Of a DNA stretch of 64,000 bases, positions 24,367 to 36,700 are shown piece by piece. The notes under the pieces were generated by a model, which searched no databases, had not been told where the DNA came from, and was given only the letters and a program-made list of their open reading frames with translations. The stretch is from Branchiostoma belcheri. Taxonomy: Eukaryota; Chordata; Leptocardii; Amphioxiformes; Branchiostomatidae. The translations under genes and the position numbers were made by a program. Numbering within the stretch: position 1 is the stretch's first letter; each line of letters begins with the position of its first letter. The stretch spans positions 1,861,734 to 1,925,733 of the forward strand of contig NW_017803987.1 in the NCBI RefSeq assembly GCF_001625305.1, given 5' to 3'.

Positions 24367-27345
24367 AACCAACCATAGACAAGTGTAGGGGACTACCGGT
24401 GCTATCTACAGATTCCACCATTTCTCGGTCAGTCCATTGCCCGAAGGGTGGATTATCTAAAGATGAGATTGCCTGTGTAGAGGATCAACGATTTAGCGCC
24501 TAACTTCGCCTGGATACAGCTTGTTTCATCCATGTTTTGCCCGCGGCTCAGGGGATTCATTTTCCTCAGTAAACCCTTACCCAACACTCCATCTCCCCTA
24601 CTTTCCCCGTCAGGCAATGGCTTTGTATATGTATTTCTTTACCTTTTGGAAGCCGCATAGGTTTTGTACAATAAATCACCATGTAAACATAGATAACTCT
24701 ACTAGAACATACCGGGGGTGATTTTGAGGCCACCCAATAACATCCAGGGCAGTAAAAAAAGAAACAAAATTTTAAATTGAACAGTTTGTCTGATAGGGGC
24801 ATTTATTGCCAATTCTTGACACATTCATTTTAAACTTGAAATAGACTAAAAAGAAGTGCAAGGAGTCAAAGTTAGAACAACCCCACAGTACCAAGCAAGC
24901 ACCCGTTTTCCTTCAGCGACATTAAATGCTTGCCTCAGAAATCTCGGGGTGTTATGAGATAGACATTAGGTTGATTCGACCTACTACATTAAAAAGAAAA
25001 TTTGCTGCTCTGAAATTGCATTGAATGCCCTTGAGACCTATTTTGTATACTGAAGGGTTGTCTCAGCGGTGGTGAGTGACAGATACCTGACATGAAACGT
25101 TTGCCAAAGGTTTCAAATGGCCCTAGGAACGGTTGATCAGAATTTAGATATACTGAATTGCTGATACTTTAACCCTTTCCTTCACCCCTATGGAAATAAT
25201 GCCAACGTGTAACATCATTAAAATTGGCCCGGCAAACGTCAAACAGTGCGTTAAAGGCATCCATTGCAATTTCATGGCGGTAGAACTTGAGATATTCTGA
25301 ATAAAGCAATCTCTATGATATTGTACATTTAAACAGTATTTCATACTTTGGGCATTTAAAATTGCAGATGATTCCGTTTTTTTCTGGTGGTACCCTAAAT
25401 CATCTCTGGATCCTTCCAGTAACCGTTTTTTCGTCACAATTCTGGGAATGTTATCTTCTTATAAGTCTATATACATTGGGGTAATGCTGTTTCATACATG
25501 AGTGATTTGAACAATCTGTTTTCAGGAGACACTGTATAATACATTAGTCGTTCCTAGAGCTTTAGGCAAATATGCATGAATGAAAGCGTAGGTAAATGCT
25601 ACGTAATAAAGCATGCGCATTTGTTTCATTGGGACATCATCAGTCGCACACCCACTCTTTGCATGAAAAAAAAATCAAATTGACATACTGGAGCCCATCG
25701 AAAGATAGAAAGTATACAATACGAAAATGTTGGCATCCATTTCTTTTACTCTGTTGTAACGGCTTACTTAGACTAATTTCAAATTGATTATTGTAGCGAC
25801 TGCAAAACATAATTTTAGTTATTCTCTTAACCTTAAAAAATGACGCTGCATCTCATAGTATTTTTTCAGTGGATTAAAAAAAACATTATTCAATTTGATT
25901 ATTTCAATCTTTTCTAAGTGATTTATACGTTTTTTCGATAGTAATTTTTAAGTTGTAAGAGTAAAATAGTTTCTGCCCCTTTTTCTCCTTGCATGCCCAT
26001 TTTAGCACAATGAAGCTACAGAAAGTCTGAACATACTGTGAAAACGGCTTAGATCTAAAAGTAGCAGAGTCAAGTGCAACCACATAGATTGCACTAGATG
26101 GATAGAGAAGACTAGATTAATCCCCTTGAGACTTTATCACTGTGACTTATCTCTCCTATTTTTGATTATTACCAGGAAAGCCGCTATGGGAAGTTCCTGG
26201 TAAAAATGTATGTAATCATATTTTTCTCGCTATCAATAGACTTGAAAGTTAAGTCACGTAGAGCACAGTGCTCGATACGTAACGGCGAGTTCCCTCATGT
26301 ACACGGCGATATATACCACTCCATTCTAACTGATCTTTTGAGACTTATTAACTGCAAGAAATGATCTTTTTACGAGCAGAACGTCCCAAAGTTGACTTTA
26401 GGGACGTCGTATGACATATTTCTTTAATTTTCCCCAAAGAACGCAGATGGACTGCCTACGCCCGTTGTGACAGAGACATACTGTAGTACAGTTAATACCT
26501 GCATCTTTACAAATGTTACCATCACAGCCTTGTGGATTATTTGGAATATAGCATGATCTTTGGCGTTCTCGTCGTTATGTCGAAGTAGGAAAAATGGAGA
26601 TCCGTCTTTTGTTGACGGGTAAGCCCTAGCCCAAATTAGTTTCATTGTGCTACACTAGATTGTAGGCTAAAATTGAAAACATCGATGCAAATGAATCAAG
26701 AAGATTGTTCTTCGGATGAATAGGTATGACTTCTGTTTGTGGTATGTGATACTTCATACGAAGTGACATGTACGCGTAAGATTGAACCGCTCCATCACAT
26801 CAATACTTCAATGCCATGTACGAGAAGAACTACCTGATTCAGAAGAGGGAAAACTGTCAATGAAACATATCGTCTTTGGAAGGCTGAAACACACCTTGTG
26901 CACATCAATAGCAACGCGAATAGGTTTGAGCCGCGCTATTAAGCCACAGGCTTCTGTAGAGTAACATGTCGAATTTGTCATGAAAAAGGTCTACATTTGA
27001 CTGTAGTTTCGTTGACTGATGAGCTTATTAATTGTTGATATGTTTCTTTCTCTGTCTTCATAATTTGTTGATACTTTATTTTTTTTTAACTTAATAAAGC
27101 ATGCCGTGATTTATACGGCGCTCTCGTCCTTGTGAAAATTCGACATCTACTTTTAGCCTTCACAAATGAGAAGCTAAATAATCAAACGAGACAGGAAAGT
27201 CGTGGTTGTGGCAAAGACGTCGTCTCTATGCAAAGCAAGAAAATGCTAGCAAGATTGCCCTACTGCATGACTAAGTCTCTACAGATATTACCAAGTGGTG
27301 CAACCTTTTCATTCTATGGCTTAAGCAGGCAGCAGTTCAAGATCG
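24367..27345. other. Gene-free stretch
   Basis: Unique sequence with no recognised exon. The only frame of note is a small cysteine-rich one at 26398-26574 on the minus strand. Confidence 0.5.
26398..26574 (-). other. Small cysteine-rich open frame, unknown
   Basis: 58 codons between two in-frame stops, with no ATG. It has seven cysteines in C-x7-C-x5-C-x6-C-x3-C-x-C-x8-C order, for example GCDGNICKDAGINC then TTVCLCHNGRRQSIC. It could be a terminal exon of a small secreted disulfide-rich protein, but no strong acceptor or neighbouring exon was found. Function unknown; it may be chance. Confidence 0.25.
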
Positions 27346-27670
27346 TGTTGTAAAAATGCACCCCAAACATTAGAACTGTTTGAATAATAATAGAAATACA
27401 AGCTCGGAGATTCACCATTAGCTTTTTCCTTTCCACTACTCGTCTTTTTTGTGCAAAATTATCCTACCTTTACATATGTACTACAACTAGTACCAGTTGT
27501 GCAAAAATGCATGCACAAATATCCAATATTAGAACTATTTGAAAATCAATGAATACAAGCTTAGAGGTTCACCATTCAGTTTTTTCTCCCCGATACGTCT
27601 TTTTTTAGTAAATCTGTACAAAAGCATCCTACGTACCTTTACTTGTCCACGGCAACTAGTACCAGGTGTT
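27346..27670. repeat. Tandem duplication, about 165-bp unit
   Basis: Two copies, each with attagaact(g/a)tttga, tacaagct..gag..ttcacc, cgtcttttt and actagtacca(g)-gt blocks in the same order. Confidence 0.75.
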
Positions 27671-27904
27671 GTTGCTGCAGGGAAAAATTCCAACATAAGG
27701 AAGCAAGACATGCCCGCGAAAAGCCAAGCCTCAGCTTACTGGTGACATTTTAGAGGGAATCGGGTCTTCTCAGGTCTTCAGCGTCATTCCAACTGTTTCT
27801 GTCATGACTTATCTGCTCCCCAAGAGCGCTCAGTGCGGCAGAGGAATATTGTCGGCATCAGCGCGGCATAAGTGCGTTTTGACGTTATCTCTCCCAGGAC
27901 GTGC

Positions 27905-28660
27905 GCAGACGTGTTCTGGGTTTCATGCAAATGAATCTCGTAAGTGTTAAAGAGTAGGTACCACGGTATTTAGGGCTGGTCCATTCTACGATCTGCTTGT
28001 TGTTTAAATTTGTTTTTTTTTTATAAAAAAATGTAAAAAAATTGTGTAAGAGGGGGGGGGTTAATTTATAATAAAAAGGGGTAAGGAAAATTTTAAAGAA
28101 CGATTGCAAAAGAAGCCATACACATAGTGTTGAAGAGTAGGTCCATTCTAGGACCCGGGTGTTATTTTTATAAAATTAAAAAAGAAATTTGTTTAAGCGA
28201 AGAGTGTACATGTCATGAAAATGACTCTCATACATGTATGTGTTGAAGAGTAGGTGCCACAGTGGCCAGTATTTAGGGCTGGTGCATTTTACGATCCGGT
28301 TGTTGCCTAAATATGGTAAAAAAAATGTGTGAGGAAAGTGTCATGCAAATGACTCTCGTAAGTATTAAAGAGTAGGTACCACAATGGCCGGTATTAAGGG
28401 CTGGTCCATTCTACAATCTAGGTGTTCTTTTTAAAAAATATGGTAAAAAAGGGTGCAAGGGGTTAAAATTTTGTAAAAAAAAAGGGGGGTAACAAAATTT
28501 AAAAAGAAAAATATTGCAAAAGACGTATAGTGTTGAAGAGTGAGTACCATGGTGGCCAGTATTTAGGGCTCGTCCATTCTAGGATCTAGGTTTTGCTTAA
28601 AAATATGGTTAAAAAATTTTTGTTAGAGAGTTAAATTTGTAAAAAAAAGGGGGGGGGAAC
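27905..28660. repeat. Tandem repeat, five diverged copies of a 110-180-bp unit
   Basis: The units share gttgaagagtaggtaccac, ggtatttagggctggtccat and an (ac)gatct stretch, each followed by a poly-A/T tract of variable length. Copies begin near 27950, 28128, 28242, 28368 and 28537. Confidence 0.8.
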
Positions 28661-31600
28661 GAAAATTTTACAAAAAAATTGATAATTGCAAAATTACATA
28701 GACTCTATTTACATCGAAAATTATGTATCATATAGAACTGCAAAGCACGTAATACGTAATTTGTTGTGTAGCTAACGACTCATGACGATAAACAATTAGC
28801 TTTTAGACTGAGACTGCCATTTATCCTTCCCAACGTTAATGCTACCGGTGACAATTACAGTAAATGATATTGAAATTTTCTAATGAAAACGCCCCTTCCA
28901 ATTAATAAACAAGACAATAAACAATAAGCTAATGATGTGATGTGATTCAAAATACATGCACTTAAGATTAAATAATTTTGTATTCTATGGCATGGTGCAT
29001 GCATGTAATGTTATACATACAGAAAAGTAATAAAAAAATGAATTCCTGCTTAGAAAGTAAATAAGATCCAGCCCGGCCAAAAATGCATTTCATCAAAAGT
29101 AACACTGAAGGCGTCTTTCTATTCACACCACGCGGAGGCGATGTTAAATATGGCTTTGCTGTGGAGATAAGTATGTGCAAACTGCGCCGACATTTCAAAA
29201 CCCATTACTTTCTGAGAGCCACTATATACTCCATGCGATGTTGCTGTTGGACTAGTCGACTCAGAGGGGTCACTGAAAGTTTACCTCTCTGTAAAAAAAA
29301 TCATAAAGCTCTTACTGTGATGTTGATAGATTTTAAGGATTGTATTGTATAAATATTATCATCAAAGATTACAAAAGGATTATCATTCATTTTTTATTTA
29401 TCATTATTTATAATCTTGAGACAGAGTGTATCTCTATGAGAAAGTCATATATAGTTCATATTGTGATTCTAATAGATTATTAGGATTACATGTAAATGTT
29501 ACTACTATCAAAGATTACTAAGGATTTATCATTGCTTATCTTTTAATCATTAGTTATTATTACTGATCTTGACACAGCGATTTTATGTCTACACAAGCAT
29601 TTTTAATGAGCTAATTGCAATAAAATTCCAGTCTGTTTGTATTGAAATCATAAAGTAAGAATTTGCAAGATAATTAGAAAACAAACAGACCAGCGAAGCG
29701 TTGCAATCAAATTAATCATTGGACCATGTATTATGTATTTCCCGTAACGTCTAAACTTTTAAACTAAAGAACTAATCGTATCTATTTATTTTTGTGCAAA
29801 CCTATGCCCTAAGGCTAATCGCAAGGTACTATGAAAATATACTAAGTAAAGGGTGAAAACAAGCTAGTCTGTAGATAAATTTGATGTTAAACATCGGATA
29901 GATCTATAGCCTAGACCTATTCTTAACATACTCAGTGTTATCTTGCAATTGATTTAGTTGCTTGCGGGTACTATTTTGCAAATGCAGTCTATGTATGGTG
30001 AAAACGTCTGCATTCTTTCTTCCAAGTATTAACTTTCTGTACATTTTTCTTAATTCAGCTTTCGACAAGATTTTTTGTTTCCATTTATTCCATGTGCGAA
30101 AAGACACTTTTTTCCTTGTGAATACACCATTGCACATTGTTTCCATCGTATAGTATATTATCACCATCACTTTTTTGTAATTGTAGTGTTGCTTTGCGTT
30201 AGGTGTTGTTACATGTAGCATGCCTGAAGTGTGCAATTCAGTGTCTTCTGCTATTCCCATGATGGTGAAACAAGTAAACGTATCCAAGAAATTTAAAAAA
30301 AACGTAAATAGAAAAGAAGGGCAGAAAAGAAGAAAGCAGCATTGTTCATTAGTAAACCCCAAGTGAAGAAACGCATTTCATTTTTACCTGATAACATGGG
30401 TGCAATAAAACACTACAAGCTGGCGTCTTCCAAATTGACTCCCGGCTACGATATCTTTAAAACACACATAGAACCGAAAGTGAGTTTTCTTGGATCTCTT
30501 TGAAGAGGCAGGAAGATAGATCTGAAACGAGAACACATCCAACACTTGGAGGAAAAAATCGATGGTGCATATAAATGTGGCTGCAGCCCGTGACGAAGAT
30601 AAAGAATTCCTGGCACTTTCTAAGCCCCACGTAAACTAATGTAGACAAAAATGAAAAATGACCGACAACCAGAGGTTAGGGAATCACTTGCAGCAACTAT
30701 ATAAGATCCAAAAAGGTTATGAGAGGCCATAACGGCATCGGTATCTATGTCTGCGTTATACAAAATGAGCTAATAAAAAGCCATTGATAGATATCCACTT
30801 CTTCCAAAATCCCACACAAGTACTCTGACTCAATTTCAGATAGGTCCTCAAAAAGGGGAGGTCAATTTAACTATAAAAAGGAGTAATTGTGAATAAAAAA
30901 AGTGGATGTAGACGCGGTGGATATTGAGAAGAATTTGAAGAATATGGGCATATACACGGGGATATTGGGAAGTAAAGATGAAGAATATGTGCCCTATATA
31001 GGGTCTGACTGCGGGGGTCAAAGCAATTTTCTTGTCTGGTCCAATCTCTCAAAGTAAAGCAGTCTAAAGTGTGTAGTTTTGTTATCGACCTGACCCGTGT
31101 GACCGTGTCATGACTGGAATGTTTGATGTAGGCGTCTAGATACCACAGAGCTGCTTTTAACCTACATTTCTATTCACAACACACGGCTTGGCGGTGGATT
31201 GAGCGACCAAACTTTGGCAACGCCGTTTGGACCTATGGTACAAACACTACTGGGAGGCCTGTTATACCAATTTTTATATTTTTACCTCCGGGGAGGGAGG
31301 CATCCTTCCGCGGAAGGGTTTTGTGATAGATTTAGATTTTCATGTTCGCAGCTGTTTCTCGCGTTTGGGTGGACGGATTCTTTTGGGACTCGGTATATGT
31401 TTTGCTATTGGGTTGTAGATGATGCACGTTCTTTTGTTTTTATTGTATATGTGTTTTCGGGCGTGAAAATGGTGCCTTTTGGTGGCCCCAGAACACCCCT
31501 TTGAGTGTGAAAATGGTCGCGACCGTTGACCTTTGGCGTGTATTAGGTATTTACGGTCTGGTCCATGAAGCTGGCCCCTCACACAGAAGGGTGTCCGGTC

Positions 31601-32122
31601 TTGATAAATTCTTTGTTAACATAACAAACAACATATAAAAATATACAATAAAAAGCCCGGAGGTATAAAATCTCAGATTTTACTTGTTTCGGCAGTTTTT
31701 AATTCATCAGTAATCCGTTTAATCATTGATTTTCCAACCATATGTAAAAACCTTCCAACCTTATGTAAAAAAAAAAGATTCTGAAAAGACCAATACACCG
31801 CTACTAAAATCAAATGGGTTCCATGCTAGTTTCCCATTCTTATGATACCTGTCACGGATTCCCGTTTTCATTACTATAAAAGCCTGCATTGGAATTGTTC
31901 TGAAAGAGTTTTCCTACCTTACAGTGCTTACAAAATCCCTACAATCCACGTATATAAGCCCTAAACTAGATCTATCCCACAATATTACCACTGATTCTAC
32001 ATGCCCAGAACCAGTCTCTCACACACAAATCACCGCAATCCTGTCATAACGTCCCGATTTATCCGTTTTCCAAACCCACCAACCTCAACCAGGGATAACG
32101 TAACCCCTTTGACACAGGTAAT
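28661..32122. other. Gene-free stretch
   Basis: Contains a diverged 160-bp tandem duplication around 29355-29580 (atcatcaaagattac / ctatcaaagattac). The longest frame (29904-30362, minus, 152 codons) has AT-driven composition and no recognisable domain, so I do not call it a gene. Confidence 0.5.
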
Positions 32123-32608
32123 AAGGCCACAGCAAGTAATTTTTATGGGTGACATCTACGCAAGTATTAATTTTTGCCTGATTTGAGGGGGAAAAAAGAA
32201 ATTTTCTTGCACTTTGATAGTGGTTACTTAACATGCCGAAAATGGGCAAAGATATGTGTCTGTTGCTATCCCGGAACGTGGATGGCAGATAAATATAAAG
32301 AGAAAAGACAAGGCTCTGATATATTGTTTTGCCTTTTACTTCGATGCAGTAATGTATTTCGTCCCTTTTATATTGTGCATATAAACATTTTTCAGTGTCA
32401 AATGGATGTTGTAATAGTTTATTCATTTATTTATTCCTTTTAGTTGGCAGTATACTTAGCTCAATATAGGTATCATTCTTGTTTAACAAGGTTTATGATG
32501 TCAAAATTTAAACATGAAGGAATCTTATTTTTTGGCCCGCCTTGGTTTTTTCGCCCTGTCTCATTAGATTTGGAGTCTGCAGAGGATGTCATCCATAAAA
32601 TGGCCTAA
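32123..32608. mobile_element. MITE, ATGGATGACATC family copy 3
   Basis: Left end aaggccac..ttttatgggtgacatc; right end ggatgtcatccataaaatgg then cctta-like. The body matches 6220-6640. Confidence 0.75.
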
Positions 32609-33670
32609 GCTTCATAAGAACGCTGCCAACATGACATTTCCAGTCTTCCCTGCAGATCGTGGGTTCAGACTCGCAAATGAATCGCAATAAGCAGGTTGAT
32701 GAAGAGCCGTCCGTAGTTCCAGATCTCTCAATCATGCCACATAAGGGACGTACCCTCGGGAGGGCTGTTGTTACGACCTGGAGGTTCTGCCATCCCCAGA
32801 GACCTGGTCTCGTCATGACCTGATCTTAAGATGATCCATTACCCTTAATAAGTCCGTGGGTGACATCCGGGGACTCTTCGTTTGGCTGCCAACCGAACTG
32901 TCAATGTAATCTTGTCACTGTAGGTGACTAATTTGCATGTAAGGTTTTCGTTCTATTTCTTTGCCGGATACCGTGCTACGATAATACTTCTATCATCAGC
33001 TACATTTGTATTGTATAGTTTATAAAAAAACTAAACTATTTTTTTGGTGTGTGGTCCATTGTAAGCTTTTAAGCTTACAATGGACCACACACCAAAAAAA
33101 TAGAATCTGCTAATGCCTGGCGCAATAACCAATACAAGAACATCTAGAATTTTAAAAGCGAACAACATGCACGTTAGTTTTTCATTTTATCACTTTGCCA
33201 TAGCATACCGTGTCACGATGATACATTTATTGCCAGCTACATGTGTATCTTATGGTTTATTAACTTAAAAACTAGATTATTTTGTTTTAGTGTGTGATCC
33301 ACTGTAAGAATATCTGAAAAATGTTGTGGTGCAATGCAAGTACATTCATGTGCTTAAAACGAACATCATGCCCGATAGAGTACTTAGTAACAAACGTGTA
33401 ACAAAATGTAGAAACATAGCAAACGGTTAGTAGCTAGTGTTAAAATCATTACAATCGCTAAGTAGCATGCATTACTATTATTTCAGAACAAGTGCAGGTT
33501 TTGAATGCCAATCCGTGTCATTTTCTGAATGGGTCAAGTTTTGGGAAACAATTATGCATTCCATGTTATTCCAACTGATGTGTTGGAATGGCACACGTTT
33601 TGGAATGCATCAGGAGTCTCATACTAGAAAAACATGGGGATGAAACTTGTTGAAGAAAAACCTGCCGGCT
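32609..33670. other. 3' flank of gene B
   Basis: Presumed 3' UTR and downstream DNA of gene B. It contains the palindrome at 33036-33103 and a diverged direct duplication (32930-33070 and 33165-33310). No AATAAA lies close to the stop codon on the minus strand, so the polyadenylation site is unknown. Confidence 0.5.
33036..33103. repeat. Near-perfect 68-bp palindrome
   Basis: Arms of about 33 bases (ctatttttttggtgtgtggt onward) meet at aagctttt/aagctt. One arm is part of a 140-bp block that recurs, diverged, at 33165-33310. Confidence 0.9.
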
Positions 33671-33770
33671 TCACCACACAGTACACTTCAGGCGTGGGTT
33701 CATGGGGGATCCTGGAGGGCAACTGAACACCTCCGCAAAGTCACGACTGTTGGACAAGCTGCCGATCACA
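33671..33770 (-). CDS. Gene B exon 24: C-terminus
   Basis: Encodes [20 protein letters not shown], then [12 protein letters not shown] and TGA. Ends in the family C-x-x-W. Its 100 bp equal the last exon of gene A. A SINE lies just upstream of its acceptor. Confidence 0.95.
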
Positions 33771-36700
33771 CTGTGCAGGCAACAGACAATATTTTATTAT
33801 TCCAACATTTGCCACATGACATGGTGACGGCACATTCAAGTTTAATTATAATATATTTTTATTATAATTATAGAATAACTTAATTCTTATTCGCCATATG
33901 CTAATTTGTATTTGAGTTAAGTGAGGAATTTCGTATAAAGTGCCTTTTCCAAGGATTTAAGGTGTTGTGCAGGATTCGAACTCGGGACCTCTTGGTTCCG
34001 AGTAGAACTCTCTACCTTTGTGCCACACGACCCCAACAACAGACAATACCAGAGGAAGGCATTTCATGCATCATCTAGACACGTTTTGTAACCATCAATA
34101 CTGAAAACAATCAATGACTGTTTAACGTTATGCAATAGCCAGAGTTACAGGGCAATATTTGTAGCCCATTGGGTCGTCAAATTGCAAGTCTAGGGATGGC
34201 TAAAGCTGCAGCTACAGGGGAAGCCATTAATTTTTCGATAATTGCACGTCTCCATCAAAAACTAGACAGCAATGTTGCCATTTGTCTTCATAAACACCAA
34301 AGCTCGCAGTACGAAGTCGCAGACAATCCATTTGAATCACTTCTTAGGATAATAAGAAAAAATAACTGATGAGGCAGTTTAAACTCCCTCCAACACAAGA
34401 GATTGAACCAATTTTTCGACTGTGCAACTCCAGTCTTTGTCAAGGGATGAGCAATCCACTGCATAACGTGACACACGTGGCCCCGTGAGTAGTGGATTGT
34501 AACTTGCAGAAAGTATGCCCCCCCCCTCCGTCTTTGTTGTAATACCCGAATGTAGATGGCCTCTTTAATCCCTCGTGCAAAAAAAACGAGTGTCCAGGCG
34601 ATTCTACATATTAAATAGGTGGTGACACTTCCGAAACAGTGAATTGCTCATTCTTTGACAGAGACTGGAGTTGTACAATCGAAACTTTGGATAAGTCCAA
34701 TCCCTTGTGTTGGAAATCACAGTTTCAACTGCTTTATAATGACTTCTATCGACACAGATGCAAATTGTAGATAAGATTTATCATTTAAGAAGACAGCTTA
34801 TTATATACAATATGCCACTTACCGGAACCTGCCTGGACTGTGATTGTCTGTGAAAAGTAACCTCTGTGCGGTTTGCTGATTGGCCTTCGCACACCATGTC
34901 TGATTAACAACATTGTTAGATTATGTTCAATGGGTAGATTCTGCACCCGAGAGACTTATAAGTTAAAACACACATTGATCGTAGAGAAATTGTTACTCAA
35001 GCGACTGGAACCGCTAGAAATTTTAAGTTGCATCTATTACATTTCAGTGACTCATTAGCCTTGCTTGTGTAAAAATTGCCATGTGTACCTCATTACATGG
35101 ATGTATACTCTTCATCTTCACAATTGTAAATGAGTTGGGCAACTGTTTGAAATAATCTGTTTCAGTCGGTCTTGTAGTAAATAATCGAATACACTATTAA
35201 AATGTATTTCAATTTCCACTGCGTTCATTGGACAATATGTACATTAAGGATGTTCTTAAATTATGCTCTCACCTGGCCAAAGTTGACAAAAAGTAGCTGC
35301 TCCGGAGTCAAAGACAGTCCGGGCAACATGGGTTCAGGTCCGTTGGCTGCTGCCCACTTTTTGTATCCCTATAAATGGTTGCGTAACATAATTTACTCTA
35401 AATAGTTTCTTTAAATACGAAATTTTTAGCCTGTGTTTAAACAAGCTCTCGGACCTCCGAGGGCGGCAACATTCTTGGTAAGCGGCCGCCAGGAGTATGG
35501 CTTAGTCAGGCTACGAAATTTCAAGCTGCCATCTTTCAGCGGGATAATCACAAGAAGACGATGTTCATATATTTTTACAAAACATAACTGGTTATAATGA
35601 AATAGGATGCTATGAAATAGACATTGCAACAGTCATGCCTTTATTACTAGCGTACGCTGATTATTTATTCATTCATTTTAAGGGTAGCAATTTTATAGGG
35701 CCAGGGATGATTATTACAAAGAAAGACTAAAAAGACACTAACCCTGAAGGTCTGCTTCAGACCACCATTATCCGCAATGTTCTCACCAGCAGTCAACCGT
35801 CCGCTGACCTGTGGAATAGAGAGCCAATCTTTTGTCATAAAACAACAACACCAGCATTCCTGACAACGGATCACCAATACCTAAAGTGTTGACGGCTGTG
35901 TAAATGTGCCTTACGGTTTGGACTCAGAAGCCCCATGAGGACACGTATCCCGTAAACGAGTACGCTACCAGTAATCTTTGACTATGAAGGACTACCAAGA
36001 AGATTACTCTTTTGCGGTAAAGTAAGTACAAGGAGAAGTAGTTAAACAGATAAGATGTTCTGTTACGTAAGTGGTGTCCATATCAGCACATGTCACCTGT
36101 GCAGAGGCCTACTGAAAACATCCTTTATCTAAGTACATCTTGAAGCAAGCGTCCACTGAACTACCGCAACATTTACGCATGTTTAATGTATACTTAATTG
36201 TCATCATTCGGGTCTTGTTTCAACTCAAGATCAAAACAAGAAATATGAATATTTTTGCCACAGGTTAGCCATTATCAAAAATACTGTGAGAATTAGCTAT
36301 AACACATAAAATGAGTTCTTGTACCTTCGAGGGCCAGATGGCATTTTATGGAACTTCGTGGATTCTGAGAATCACTGAGTATAACAACCATACGATTGAA
36401 CCTATAGACAACAGTGAAACATTTGACCCTCAGAACTGCACATTTGAGTCCAAATGTGCAAAATACCCAGCTCTTACTTTCCTGTAATTTGAAAGAGTCG
36501 TTATCAAAAGCAGTCATCTGGGCGACCCTACTGATCCAATTAACCGAACGACCAATGATAATGTCTGAAGGATAGTGAATATTGCAGACTTCAGTATCTA
36601 AGTTTTTTCCAAGGCTACAGGTGTTCTCATTACTACAGTGATAGGTGTGATCTAACGTATCAGAAAACACTTCCTTCACAGCATGACACGAATAAGCTCA

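Noticed and set aside
29904..30362. 152-codon minus-strand frame
   Set aside because: Lys/Asn/Phe-rich as expected from AT-rich DNA, no domain, no splice context; not enough to call a gene.
31199..31504. 101-codon plus frame
   Set aside because: Overlaps other frames on both strands, hydrophobic low-information sequence, no family resemblance.
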